From the NCBI GenBank assembly GCA_905221605.1, contig CAJNDS010000334.1, positions 99,100 through 163,099 on the forward strand: a DNA stretch of 64,000 nt, written 5' to 3'. Shown here in pieces: positions 11,758 through 23,667 of this stretch. The notes beneath the pieces were generated by a model that was not told where the DNA came from, ran no database searches, and saw only the letters and a program-made list of their open reading frames with translations. Numbering within the stretch: position 1 is the first letter of the stretch; each line of letters begins with the position of its first letter. The DNA comes from Symbiodinium natans. Its lineage: Eukaryota; Sar; Dinophyceae; Suessiales; Symbiodiniaceae. Both the position numbers and the translations under genes were made by a program.

Positions 11758-13170
11758 GCCACCCTAAACCCTAAACCCCAAACCCCCTAAACCCTAAACC
11801 CCAAACCCTAAACAGTAAACAGGCCCTAATCCCCCAAACCTCCCACGATGTTTGAGATGAGGGTTGTTTAAAGGTTTTGATGGCCTCCTGCGGGGTTTTT
11901 GTGTGCATAGCATAGGGTTGAATAATTACTAATAGTATCCCCTTATGGTCCTATTTCAACATACTTTTAAAATCATTAAGGCCCCTATAGTATATGTGGG
12001 GCCCTTTTGGAGATACTAATAGTACAAGCCCTACTACTTAAGAGGTTTGGGGTGCAGGGGGGGAAACCCAATTCAAATCTATTAAACTCGACCAGGTTCC
12101 CCAAGAACATAAAAATGGAAACGGAACCCGTTTTGTGTTCATGAAACACCCGCTTTACTGTTAGCACTGAAGACACGGGTGGGAAGGGTCGTCCTGGTAA
12201 CAATCCCTTTAAACCTGGTTAAGTTAGCAATGGTACCGACTTGGCTTAGGCACAATACACCCTCTGGAGTGACCCGTTTTCCTGTCAAAGTAAAGTCTTT
12301 ACTGCCCTAGCTTTGTTCTAGGCAAACCCCAGACAGCCGTGGACCTGATGAAACCCGAAGGGCAGTTCTCGAAAAATTGGTCCCTTCCTGGGCACCCTGC
12401 CCTACATGTATAAGGCCCCGTATCAGAGTAGGAACCCCAGCAGGGACCACGATGAAACCCTAAACCCCTAACTCGCTGAACCATAATCAGGGAACAGGCG
12501 TTCTTCACCAGGACACCTGATCTTCGATGGCTGCGTACTCGGTGTTCGAAGCGTAGTTGATGGATGCGAAGCCAGGGGACATCCTTGGTTCCCATCGATT
12601 TGGGCCCAAGGTTTTGAGCCACTGGAGCCTAAGGGCTACGCAAGCCCCTAAACTTTTAAACCCAACACCCCAAACCCGAAACCCTAAGCACACACAAGCC
12701 CCCAACTCCTCACAAGCCCCCAACTCCCCAGAAGCGCACACAAGCAAGCCACTCCGCCCCCCCCCCCAAAACCCCAACAAGCCCTGGTTCTGACCAATAT
12801 GTGGATAGGCCTTATATACTCTAGACATTCTAGGGTTAAGCAAAAGTCCCAAATTCCCTTCCAAGAGCCACTAAGACCTTAAACCCTAAACCCTCAACCC
12901 TCAACCCTCAACCCAAAACCCAAAACCCAAAACCCGAAACCCTAAACCCTAAACCCTAACCCCTAAACCCTAAACCCTGAACCCAAGGGTACTCGAGGCA
13001 TCTTGGCTTGACCCCAAGCCCTAAACCCTACAGACCCCACGAAAGGGGTTCATAAGGGAACCTAGATCGCCCAAAAGGGCGATCGGGGCACTACCGGGCA
13101 TCCTAGCCCATAGACGCCATGAAACCCTAACCCTATCCTAAACCCTCAACCCCCAAACCCCGGACCCTAA
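11758..13170. repeat. Scattered CCCTAAA-type degenerate tracts
   Basis: Clusters at about 11760-11815, 12650-12690, 12875-12980 and 13120-13170, mostly in CCCTAAA orientation and mixed with unique sequence. No gene is supported between them. Confidence 0.55.
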
Positions 13171-16100
13171 ACCAGGCCTCTTTCCAAGCTCCAGCCCTCG
13201 GACAGGATCTTCGGCTGCAAGGCGTGCACCTCTTCTTCACTTACAACCTTTTTGGGTTCCGGATTGAGGCTCAGGCTTTACGCTCTTTCAGGCTCTGGGT
13301 TTAGAATGATTTGCAGGCCGGAGCTTTAGGGCTTGAAGCTAATGGATCAAGCAGGCACAAAACATGATTTTTCAGGAGGCTGTAGGCCCAAAGGTCTTCT
13401 TGCATAAGCCCTAAAAAGGAGACGGGGAATTACAATCACAGGTCCAGGTCAGGAATATGCCGTGAGCCACTGTGAACCCATTTAATCTGGTTCGGTAAGC
13501 CGAAGGTCTGCACCTAAAACTGAAAACCCCGCATCTACAGTTCTATAGTAAGCAGTCCTTTGGAGGCGGAAGCTTAGCATCCCTAAACCCTAAACCATAA
13601 ATTCTAAGCCCTAACTCAATCCGCTAAGCTCTGGTTCCTCCATCCCCTGAGCCGGTCCTCCCAGAAGTGTCGGCAGGTCCTGCAGACTCTATGACTGAGC
13701 CAGCAAGCTACAAGAAGGGGTCGTTTGGAAAAATGCCCCTAAAAACTCTTTAGGGTTTTATTGAGCTTTCTGATACTTGGGAACTAAGGTTGGGGACATA
13801 TGCTTTGAGGGGCGAGCCGAGATCAACGAAAGCTAGGGCCTAGATTCTAGGCGACAAAGTGGTGCCGGAGCAGTTGCTCCTTCCTCTACATTTCCCTCTC
13901 TTCCCCCGTCTTCGCCTCCACGCTCCCCTTCTCTTTTTTGTCTGCTGTCTTCCCCTCTGTCCTTCTCTTGTTTGTGTTGTTCTTCTCTGTTTGTCTTCTT
14001 GTCTTTGTCTCCGGGGTAGACGAAGCTGCTGCCCCGAGCACATCTGCGCACAAGCACGAGGGGACACGGTTGCGGTGGAGCCCCGCGACCCGACCGGAAC
14101 AGCAGGCAACTGGCACGCATAAGTTTTTGCGCACGATCTCAAACTCGTCGATCACAGCCACCTGGCAAGGCAGAGAGAAAGCTTGGACGCCATATAAGTA
14201 CGACGTCGACGTCAGCGAAGAAGCCCTGTCATCCGCCCTCAGCATGGCGAAGTTTCCAGATAACACTGGCATGCACACTGGTTCTCCCCCAATTTTCGCT
14301 TGGACTTTTCGGTGCTGCTTCACCATAATTGCTTGCGCCTTAATACTCGCACGCAGTGATGGGATGCCGCAACGCCAGAAGGCACGGTACTCGCAAGATC
14401 GACAGCGCCCATAAGGCAGCTTTTCTTGAAAGAGTGGCCGTTACCCAGCATGCATGTGTGCAGCTCTCTTCTCCGCCACTTGCCCTCTCTTCCCTCTGCT
14501 CTCGCTCGCTGCAGAACCCTGTATTTCTTGAGTGTGGATGTTTAAAAACATGAGCGTCCCAGAACAAGTCCAGTTAAATGAGCTCATGCGAACACAGAGA
14601 CTCTGCGGAGCTCTTCAAAATGCGCGCTCGCGGGATAAGAGGACATAACTCAAGATCCCCGCGTTACCCTCGCAGATATCCAAATTGTAGTATTGATGGA
14701 ATCAATACTGACCCCCCACTATTACTGAAAGGCTCAATAATACTCAAACTTGAAACCCCCGAACCCCCCCCCCCCCCCCCGCTCTCGGTCTTGTGCTCTT
14801 GTCGCGAACCGTTCGATGGCGACCGCTTCCCATCAATAAAAGTCGCCTCGACTTCCTGCCCACTAGTAATAATGCACACCCATGATCACGATGAACCGGC
14901 TTGGATGTGACAGTACGTGACTTAAGAATTTGGGCTTCTCTGCCTTTACACCCTCACTATACTATCTCCGCGACGAAGATTCCGAAATGAAAAGCGGGCG
15001 AAAAGACACCCCCAAAAGCCCTGCAATCTTCGCCCTGGGCCGTGAACCCCGAACCCCCCCTGACAAAACCTTCTGGACAACGTAGAGGGTTAATCTTGAC
15101 TTCCGGGCTTCTGGTCCCTCTCAGACCCTCTAAAACATATTCCTATACACGATAAACGAAAATGTCCAGGAACCCTAAACCATAAGCCCTAAACTTAAAC
15201 TCACTGTCCTGAGCACAACTTTCTTGGGGGGTGGCGTAGCAAGGGCCTGCATTTAGTTCCAATTTCATCCCACCTCGCGCAGTCTGAAGCAGACAACCAC
15301 CCCAACCTATTCTTTTGAGAGTTATTTGCATCGTTTTCCATAACATACTTGGTGCCCTAAAGCCTATACCCCAAACCTCCAAATAACACTGAGCTCCTGA
15401 TCCGACGTTGAGCCCGCATCGGTTGATGTCGTGTCCTAGTTGGAGTATCCCCCGGGCTGACGGCTTTAGGGTTCAGGGTTTGGGGGCTGGGGTTGGAAGG
15501 TTTAGGGAATGAAGGCCTAGGCGGCGTAGGCTTTAAAACCTAAGCCCTAAACCCTGAACCCTAAACTTTAGGAGGGACCCTGATAAGAAGTCCTGGGTTT
15601 TTTTAAGGATAAAACACTGCGTTGATCCACCGTATTTGAGGCTTCAACCGTATGGGAATATGCTTTGTGTAGCATGTTTGGGGTTTAGTTTAGGATGTAG
15701 GGTTTGGGGCTTCCTGATCTGGCAACCGATAAAGGGCACCTGAAAAATGAGGCAGAGAATTCAGGTCGCCGTGAACAAAGCATAATATGGGGCAGCATAT
15801 AATGTATTGAATCAGGTCCGGACATGTTGCGAGTTGGCATGGAGTAGGAGCTTCGTGTTTGTCGTGATGAGCCGTGCGAAGAAAGATGAGTTGTGCTGCG
15901 AGCAGGGGTGCGGCACGGCACGAGTCCGTCAACACCTTCAAGAGACGGACAGCTACTGGAACAATCGATCGAGACGAACATGCCTTAAAACACAGCTGCT
16001 GAGTTCCCGCGTCAAACCATTATGTGTTTGAATTCCATGTGGCTTTGCACTTGAGTCTGCACTATTTAATTGCAGCATTCGTCAAGCGTACAAGTACTGT

Positions 16101-17978
16101 TCCTGTCATATCTGATCTCCACTTATACTAATCCATCTAGCTAAGCCTCCTGCACTCTTAACTTGGGGAAACGAGCATAGTTGCGAGCATTGTTCTATGA
16201 GTTCTATTTAGCAATCAAAGAGAATATCTTCCAAAACAAATAATTGAACATCAGCCCTGACTCGAACCGAACTCACCCCCCCCCCCTCGCAGCGGGAAAC
16301 TCGTAAGCTCCTGAGAAGCCCAGAAGCTGCCGTAAACCCTCAAACCCGAAAAACAAAATTCTACCCCCAAGGCTATGCCTCCCAGCTTTGCAAAGCCGGC
16401 AAGAAGGATTCCACTTCTGGCTCCTGGCCGTGGGTTTGTCGGGCTTCTGGCCCCAAAGAGTGACCGAAGTGCTTCACTAAACTGGGCTCAGCAACCCTGA
16501 ACACCAACCCCCAGACCTAAGCCGTAAACCTTTCAGCCCACACTCCAACGCCCTAGTCCTTAAGCCCGAGACCCTCACCCTAACCCCTAAGGCCCATCCC
16601 GGCTCCGGGTGTAGAGGTGCCTATGGTTGAGGGCTTTGGGGGTGTCTACGGCGCAGGACGGAAATTCTTTCTCATCTTCAGGAATTCGGGTTCAGGCCGC
16701 TTTTTGGGCATCCGGAACTACAAGGAATATACCGCAACAGAGACGGCCCCGATGCCATTCATCTAAACTTTTGTCTGGTACCTAATCAGGGACTCGAAAA
16801 TACCCCCCTCTTCAGCGCTCAAACAAACCTCTAAGCTTGGCACTCTTGGCGGGGGCACCCGAAGCCCTAAACCCTGCACAGCCACTCAATTTGGATTCTT
16901 GGGTTGACAGTGTAGGGATGAGTCATGCGAGCTTCCCCCCCCCCCCCGTTGTTCTAAGTGTCCCCTTTTTCTGGGTCCAAGAAGGCAACAGGGTTTAGGG
17001 TTTAGGGCAACCCGAATTTGTTGGTCGAGGGATCTGTTGCTAAAGGATCCCAACCGACAAAATGGGAATGAGCATCTTAGCTTTAAGTTCATTGCTCATG
17101 TGTCTGGACGTTATGGTGTTCAGGGTGGAGAAGGGCTTATGGAGAATAGCAAGGTTAAGGTTCCCTAAGCTTCACAGGGCCTTGGGTCCTGATCGGGCCT
17201 AAGCTATGCATTCCGTTTCGGCTGAGGACGCCACCACCATCAAATCTTGGATGTCCTGTTAGGGTTTAGGGTTCGGGTTTAAGGCCTGCGGCCGATGAAG
17301 GAGGGCCACCAAAGGCACCAAAGGCGGCAAGCAATCTAGGCCTGTACATGGTTTAGGCCCAAACTCACTTTGAAAAACCCCAATAACCCTAAACTGCGGT
17401 CTGGGAAGAGGCCAGGGGTGCTTGAGCAAGATCCTTGAACGCCTTGAAGCCCTACCCCAGTCCTGTCGTAAACCATAAACCAAAACCCTAGACACTAACT
17501 AAACCCCACTACTTGTCAAGACGCCCATGGCAGAAGCTCCAACCGTGATGTTGTCAGGGGCTTCTACTATTCTTCCCTTAGAACTATAGTAAACATAGTC
17601 CTTTCAGCATTCCTTTTGGGTCTTATAGAATATAATTCCTAAGTATCGTTTATATAGTACCAGTAGCCGGCTCACGTGTCGGGTGCATAGACCATTAGGG
17701 ATCCATCCTGGCCTCTGTGGCCAATACTTGCTAATTCGGGGCCCGCCAAAGCCTCTTGACTCAAGACCCGAAGCATGCAGCTCCTTCCCAGCAAAGATCA
17801 CCAGGTCGTACACACAGTTGGACGGTGGAACCTCGGGCCTCTTTCGGTTTAGGGTCCAGGATTCCAGCTGGGCTCAAGACGAGACGCCAAGCAGGTGAAG
17901 TCGGATTGGCGCTTACAGCTGGAAACTGACAAAGGCTTGGGGTCGTAGAGTTCAGGGTGTAGGCTTGTGTTCTCAAGG
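13171..17978. other. Long stretch without a recognisable gene
   Basis: The most gene-like frame is 13938-14414 plus. It has a hydrophobic N-terminus and a hydrophobic stretch near its end, but the N-terminus is encoded by a pyrimidine-rich tract and a competing minus frame exists. Homopolymer C or G tracts occur near 14766-14780, 16277-16286 and 16937-16948. Telomere-like remnants recur near 15460-15570 and 17260. No RNA gene was seen. Confidence 0.4.
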
Positions 17979-18160
17979 GTTCACTACCCGCACTAGTCCG
18001 TTACGAATGTTCAGTTGCACACGTGAAAAAGGAAGAACCACGCACACCCCTTTCTTTTTACACGCTGGCAGAAGAATCCCTGGCGGTGCTTCAGCTAAGC
18101 AGCCTGCGGGCAGAAGCACCCGGGCAAGAAAGGTGAACAGAATGCTGGTCCAAAGCACCA
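17979..18160 (+). repeat. 182-bp direct repeat, copy 1
   Basis: Identical to 18518-18699 except for T at 18091 versus A at 18630. It starts GTTCACTACCCGC and ends CAAAGCACCA. The copies are 539 bases apart, leaving 357 bases between them. They could be terminal repeats of a very small retroelement or a simple segmental duplication. The ends are not TG...CA. Confidence 0.85.
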
Positions 18161-18517
18161 GCAGAGTGTGAAAGAACGGAAGGAGAGTACTTCTAATCAG
18201 ACTCTACTACGGTTGAGAACCTACGGGTCCAAACCAAGATGCGGAAGCCGTTGCATCGACTCTAAGACGGAAGGCCACTGTGGACCAACCGACGTAGAGG
18301 ACGATGCAAGGAGCAGCGAGGAATCTCGCGCGGCAAGGAAGACAGAGGAAGGTCGGAGGAGAGGTGGCGGAAGTCGAAACTGAATCCGAACGGACTAGAT
18401 GCACAAATCCGCCTGTCGAGCCAGCAGCTACACAGCAGGCGGGAAGGGCATGAACAGGCGGAACATGCTGTGCCGTTGCGTGCGGGGCAGCAAACACACT
18501 TGTACACGTACAGCCAC

Positions 18518-18699
18518 GTTCACTACCCGCACTAGTCCGTTACGAATGTTCAGTTGCACACGTGAAAAAGGAAGAACCACGCACACCCCTTTCTTTTTAC
18601 ACGCTGGCAGAAGAATCCCTGGCGGTGCTACAGCTAAGCAGCCTGCGGGCAGAAGCACCCGGGCAAGAAAGGTGAACAGAATGCTGGTCCAAAGCACCA
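18518..18699 (+). repeat. 182-bp direct repeat, copy 2
   Basis: Second copy of the 17979-18160 repeat, one substitution apart. It lies just left of an RNase H-like remnant, so the pair may belong to the same retroelement debris. Confidence 0.85.
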
Positions 18700-18750
18700 A
18701 GTATTTCAGGCGGCACGCTTGACCCGAAGGGGGAACAAGGCCAGCATTCT

Positions 18751-19137
18751 TCAAGCAGACGCCAGCCAACCGGAGAGATCTAGCTCCAGGGGGTACGTAT
18801 GACAAGAGAAAGATGAAGGCAGAGCGGACCAAGGGATTTGGCAGCGTGCGGACTCGGAGAAACCCAGAAGTTGGGCGTCATAGCCGCGGCTAAGACCATC
18901 TGCTAGGTCATTCCTGAACCCTGGGACATGGTCTATATGGACCGAAATGTACTGCCTTTCCGCCACTGAAATACAAACACTGTTGATTGTTGTCAAGCCG
19001 CGGTAAGACCTGCATAAACTAAGAACACCATTGCTCTGCTTTGTGAACCAGCGCATAGAAGAACCCGTCATCCTTTGTAAAAGCCTCAAAATTATCCCCT
19101 CTGCCATCCGCTTGTTTCGACTGAAGTGCCTAGGCAC
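18751..19137 (-). pseudogene. Retroelement RNase H fragment (DIRS/Ty3-like)
   Basis: The minus-strand frame contains HIDHVPGFRNDLADGLSRG, matching the C-terminal end of retroelement RNase H (pattern H-x-P-G-x-x-N-x-x-A-D-x-L-S-R). Only the end of the domain is present; the catalytic DEDD residues upstream are missing. No intact gene surrounds it. It is inferred to be a decayed pol fragment; DIRS-like is my preference from the neighbouring debris, but Ty3-like is possible. Confidence 0.5.
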
Positions 19138-21016
19138 GATCAGACTCCCCTCGCGTGCGGAAAGACGAGAACCCTCACACTTGAGAGCGTAAGATGCAGT
19201 CTTAGACTATCTTGGTGTCTCCCCCCGGAATTGGGACCGGGCCAGCTGGTGGATTTGCTGTCTGCGGCTGAATCTCAATTGCAAGTATCTTGTGTTTACT
19301 CAAGGATGTTTTTATTTTACTTCAACTGAGCTGTCACCTTGCTTGCGTATCAGCCATCGGCCCAAAGTGAAGAGACTCATGTCTGGACACATGACATGCT
19401 TCGCATGCGTGAGCAATTTTGTGATGTCTGCACGTACTGATGATTCCTTTGGGTCATGTGGTTCTCCCTTCTTCCGATCACTTTTAGGTTGGGGGAGGGG
19501 TAGTAACTGGAACGGACCGCGTGGGGCGGGTTCGGGCTTGGCACTAGGTCTCAAGAACGCAGGCTGTGGAGGAGGCTCAGGAGGGGAATTTGCAATGGGC
19601 AAAGGATTCTTGCGATAGTGCTTCACCACAACCACAAGGGACAGGCGAAGGCGGGGAGTGCGACCTCTGAGCTTCCCTCGAACCGAACCCAGAAACATTC
19701 TCTGGAGACTGGCACAATCCAGGGGGGAAATCTGAAGCTTCGGACAGCAGTGGATCTTCACCTGACGGAGAAGAGGCGCCCGTATGCGGCAGGGCTGGTT
19801 TGCGACATGTCAATCAAGTTCCTGCAAGAAATGATGTGACCGCAATGAATGCAGCAAAAGATGCAACAGCAGACCTTGCAAAAGTTGCACACGCTGGGTT
19901 AAAGCAGCAAAATGCTCAGAGAAAACCAGGCTTTCTTCTTGAAAGGAACTAAGCTGCTGACTAATGGCACCAACTTGACCCCAGAGATCAAAAACCACCC
20001 GTAGCTGGGCCCTATCTGCTTCCTCCGCTGGAGTGAGAGAGTCCTCGGTAGGCACGCTGCCCATGCGCCCCCTGTGGGGTCTCTAGGCTCTTCCCGCGAT
20101 GAGCGAGGAACTGCAATAGTGATAGTTCACGTAGACCTGTGTGCGTGATGCTTCAGCCATGTTCTACCCCTCGGCCTGGACCTCAGCCTCGGTTCTGCAA
20201 GGATTCTGCCATCATCTCCCCTGTTTCGGCCTGTTCCGCGTCGTCGAGTATGAGCAAGCCAAAGCGCCGCACTTAGGACGCAAAAGAACAGCTTTGCCCA
20301 CACGCACAAAGCTGGAACCATCCGGGCCACTGTGGGGAAAGCCCACATGCCACACGCCCACGAGGAAGACATGTTCCTTACACTCGTCAGCGTCTGCGGA
20401 GGATGCCTGGCGTGCACTGCCTTGCATCAGCAGCGTGGGCAATCGTCTTGGACGATGAAGAGGAGTCTGAAGAGACATCAGCAGCTGCAGTGGGTGAAGA
20501 AGGCCCAGCACGGTCGTGTGATGCAGACGGACAAGACTCGGGGACAGAGTGCAAAGAGGCGTCCAGAACTGGAAAGCGGGGGTGAGGTGCTATTGGCTGA
20601 ATGTCCACGGAAAGGTGTGCTATGGCACGCTGCGGAACCGGATGACGACCGCCGCGGGCCAAAGGGGTGGACGGCTACCATCTCTGAGAGACGCTGCGCA
20701 TTAAGGACTTTTGGGCTGCCAAAGCTGGCCACACATTGTCGCGACTGTAAAGCTTGGCACTGTGAGAGGAGGATTTATAATGCCTCTGAGCCTTCCGGCG
20801 GGAGACTCGGAAACCACGTTGCGCCACGGAGAGAAGGCAAAGGACCTCGCCATACGTGAGAGGCTGAAACTCGCCTGCCGCAGACGAGAAGAAGAGACAA
20901 TCTGGAGTGACAGAGCCAAAACTCGCCTCTAAGGCGTTCCACTCCTCACCCAGGAGGCGAAGATAGCGTGCAACCCAAGTGCACGCAAAACTCCGGCCGG
21001 CACTATAAAAACCCTG
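19138..21016. other. Retroelement-like debris, mostly unassigned
   Basis: Overlapping short frames on both strands. A minus-strand frame at 19810-20064 encodes a Leu/Gln-rich helical 84-residue peptide that I cannot assign. Minus-strand frames at 20387-20919 may extend the recombinase-like fragment to the right, but no catalytic motif is visible. Confidence 0.35.
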
Positions 21017-21334
21017 TTAAGAAGACCAAAAGACCCCTCGCCTGCTGACTTTGGTGCAATAAGATGTGCCTTGTGCGCACCAAGAACCTGCCTGTATGGA
21101 GCTCCATGAAACATGCTGAGAATCGCTGAGGCGAAGGCTGCTCCAACAAGAAGTCAAAACTGCCCAATGAAAAGGAGAGCCCATATCCAGTAGCAATTGC
21201 CTTTCTAAGGCAGCCAAGACAAAAAAAGGAGCAGAGGGAATGCCTTCTTTCTGTCTTGCAACCCTGTAGGACACTGAGTGCATGAGCCCTGGTACAAATC
21301 CGGGAGGGACAAAAGCAACGTCTTCTGGACCCAA
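21017..21334 (-). pseudogene. Tyrosine-recombinase-like fragment of a DIRS-like element
   Basis: The minus frame contains IPSAPFFVLAALER, then CWSSLRLSDSQHVSW, then TKVSRRG. This order (helix, an 'SLRxxDxQ' motif carrying the first catalytic Arg, then a Lys-containing strand) resembles the core of DIRS-type tyrosine recombinases. The C-terminal H-x-x-R and Tyr were not found in frame. It is a fragment. The assignment rests on pattern memory, so it is tentative. Confidence 0.4.
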
Positions 21335-22106
21335 CGCAAGGACTTGAGGCCATTAAGCACATGAGTGCCCATGTTGTGCATTGTTAAGAGTGCATCTGCA
21401 AGCAAAGTAAAGTGGTCTTAGACACCCCGCTCAGCAACTTGTCCTCCACGGACCGGATATGGCTGAGATGCTGCCGAAGGAATGGGCTTGCTATACTTTG
21501 AAGCTTCAGGATAAAGAACCCTCCGGATGCCCGACTGTGCATGCATGCTGCATGCAGGAAACTTCTGTCCGAGTGATTCGTGGCTTCTGCAGTCAAAAAA
21601 GGGGGCAAGAGGGCTCCTTTTGTGCAGTCTCAGTTGGCCCGCAGTGGTGCGGCTCGAATCGAAAGTTCTGGTGGGGCTCCGTGCTTCGCAACGTGCTTCA
21701 AGGACAGGTCTCTCGGCAATCGCACCAGTTGGTGCTTTTGGCCCCGCACGTGTGTGCAGTGGCTTCTTGGCCACGGCCTGTCAGATTCGCACGTGTGTGC
21801 CAAACTCTGAAAGGTTTGCACGGTGGCTTCTGTTGCAGCGTTCTCATCAGGTTTCTCAAGGCTTCGGGTTTCGGGATCATCTCGGACCTGGCTTGAAAAG
21901 TCTTCAGTCTCTTGCTGCACATGGTACATAAGGTGTTTGTCTGGCCATTTCTGTAAGGACAAGACAAAGTGATGCCAGCAAGATTCTCCTTGCTGCTCTC
22001 GAGCGTGTGCTCTCTGTGGGGCTGGTCCCCTTCCGCACGTGTGTGGCATTTCGCGTTTGCGCACAGATGAGTTCATTTGTGTCTTTTCTTTGCTTGGCCA
22101 GGAATC
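21335..22106. other. No recognisable gene
   Basis: Several short frames on both strands without a motif. TTTCTTTGCTTGGCCAG just before 22107 looks like a pyrimidine tract plus AG acceptor, which could be a splice or trans-splice site for the gag-like frame that follows. Confidence 0.35.
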
Positions 22107-22726
22107 ATGGCTTCGGCGGATGTTCCGGATCTGGACGAAGAATTGCTGGCTCTGGCAATTCAATGCAAGGTGCCGAGGCATACCATCAGTGCCTCTTAGG
22201 CTTCGATGTTCTTCTTTTCGGCTGTTTGGCCGCCTCAGCCACAGATTTCGCGCCAGCACTTAAGACTCTCCTCGAGAAGGTTTCTGCCCCGGAATCCGCC
22301 GCTGAGATCTTGCTGGTTCAGGCTTCATTTCGGCTTCTCTTTCAGAAATGCAATAACCAGGCAGCTGCTTCGCAAGGCACTGAGCCCAAAGCTCCTTCCT
22401 CGGCTTCAACCTCTGGGTGGGTCGAGCAGTTCCCACCCAAGTTGTCAGGTGAGCAGGTCATCCAGCTACGTTCCGCCTTTGGAGCGTCCTATCCGGGCGA
22501 AGTGTTGGACCACGAGAACACCCCCGGCAGTCGCATGTTGGCTCTTACTTCGAAGGTGATGCAGCCGGGTGAGCTTAAGTGGATACCCTGGAAGTTTCGG
22601 ATGAGCAAGGCTCAAGAGGAAGCTTTCAACCTTCGCCGGCCTTCCAAGGTCCCGAAGTTCGAGGACTTCATCTACGATAAGATTCCAGCTCGCGAACTTC
22701 CGCAAGGCCAAGTTGGCGCATCATAA
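22107..22726 (+). pseudogene. DIRS-like gag, N-terminal part
   Basis: The ATG at 22107 opens a frame beginning MASADVPDLDEELLALAIQC, which stops after about 30 codons; the neighbouring frame then carries the rest. That part includes WVEQFPPKLSGEQV, a YPGEVLDHENTPGSR block and WIPWKFRMS, ending in a basic RRPSKVPKFED stretch. These resemble gag proteins of dinoflagellate DIRS-like retroelements. A frameshift near 22200 breaks it. The frame ends at 22726 exactly where the sequence switches to inverted orientation, so the true downstream part is on the minus strand at 22727-23668. Confidence 0.5.
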
Positions 22727-22960
22727 TTCTGAGAGTCGGGGCTGTTGAAATCCTGGTGGATGTGCGCAAACTCATTGTGAGAAACGCAGATGCTCGTCCA
22801 AGTGCCTTCAGGAAAAAGGTGCGCGAGAAATGCGCTCACATACCGCACAAGATCTGGCTGCTCCAGAGTGGCCGAGCACATGCCACCTTGACCCCCCACT
22901 CGTGCCCCTAAGTTAAAATACTGAGCAGCAGGCCGACCCCCAGTCAGCACATGTGAACGG
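22727..22960 (-). pseudogene. 2OG-Fe(II) oxygenase-like domain, N-terminal half (inverted)
   Basis: The minus frame reads LGARVGGQGG, then FPEGTWTSICVSHN, then HIHQDFNSPDSQNY, ending at the 22726/22727 junction. H-x-D followed by an Asn and a 'GS/DS-x-N' turn is the iron-binding start of a double-stranded beta-helix 2OG oxygenase. The matching second half is at 23668-24099 on the plus strand. A TET/JBP-like relationship is possible but not shown. Confidence 0.4.
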
Positions 22961-23099
22961 CGAAAAAACTGCACCAGGGAACGAGTCCTGCAAAAGAGAC
23001 AAGCAAGTCTTCCAAGACAGATCGCCACTCTGAAGAGCTTCTGCGGGCGATACACCATTATCCTCTCTTGTTGTACGAACATCTGAATTGCCGGCCCCC

Positions 23100-23650
23100 A
23101 GTGAAGAAGATAGTCAGTTTGAAGCGCGTGACTTGCGCTCATACGCCGGATGCTTACCCAAACATGGACGGCCGTCCGCGCCTGGAACAGGACACAAATG
23201 CTCAAAGCGACAATTCTCAAACTTGCACCCTTCACAAGAACTGTAGCCACGACAGAGATTCTTGCGTGCCCCAGACTTGTCCTGGTAAGAGAGAACCCAG
23301 CGCTGACTTTGCCACCCTTGCCAGACGAGGACTCCCGAGGGGGACGGCCCTTCTTGCCATCACCCTTCCTGCCCTCTGGCCGAAACTTAGAGAGCTGCAC
23401 GTGGCTGGAGCATGGCTGACATATCCCGCGGATTTCAACCACCACCTCAGTCAAGGCATTATTCAACGTCACTTGTGCATGACCAAGTCAGCCATGATAC
23501 CCCAGAGATGTCGGTCGGCAGCCTGTAACTTCTTGATGTTAGGTTGTCTGAGGCCAGTCGAACCTTCCAATGATGAACTTGCGCTTGTAGAGGCGAAGAT
23601 TGTGGAGATGTGCCCCTTGCACCAAGGATGCGACACCGACATGAGGCCGA
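23100..23650 (-). pseudogene. DIRS-like gag, C-terminal part with CCCH zinc finger (inverted)
   Basis: Read on the minus strand, fragments in shifting frames include AADRHLWGIMADLV, then NNALTEVVVEIRGI, a Lys/Gly/Ser-rich linker, and then RWVLSYQDKSGARKN. A Cys/His cluster follows: LCRGYSSCEGCKFENCRFEH and CP...C...H. This is a CCCH-type finger of the kind found at the end of such gags. A stop follows near 23100. This piece logically continues the plus-strand gag at 22107-22726 but lies in the opposite orientation. Confidence 0.5.
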
Positions 23651-23667
23651 CCCCTTAAAGAAACACC

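Noticed and set aside
13938-14414. Plus ORF with a signal-peptide-like start and a hydrophobic end
   Set aside because: The hydrophobic start is a pyrimidine tract; a minus frame is equally open; no recognised domain. Kept only as a note on the region.
22672-23472. A single 266-codon minus gene
   Set aside because: The open frame mixes the gag C-terminus in a wrong frame with the 2OG-like half and reads past the inversion junction.
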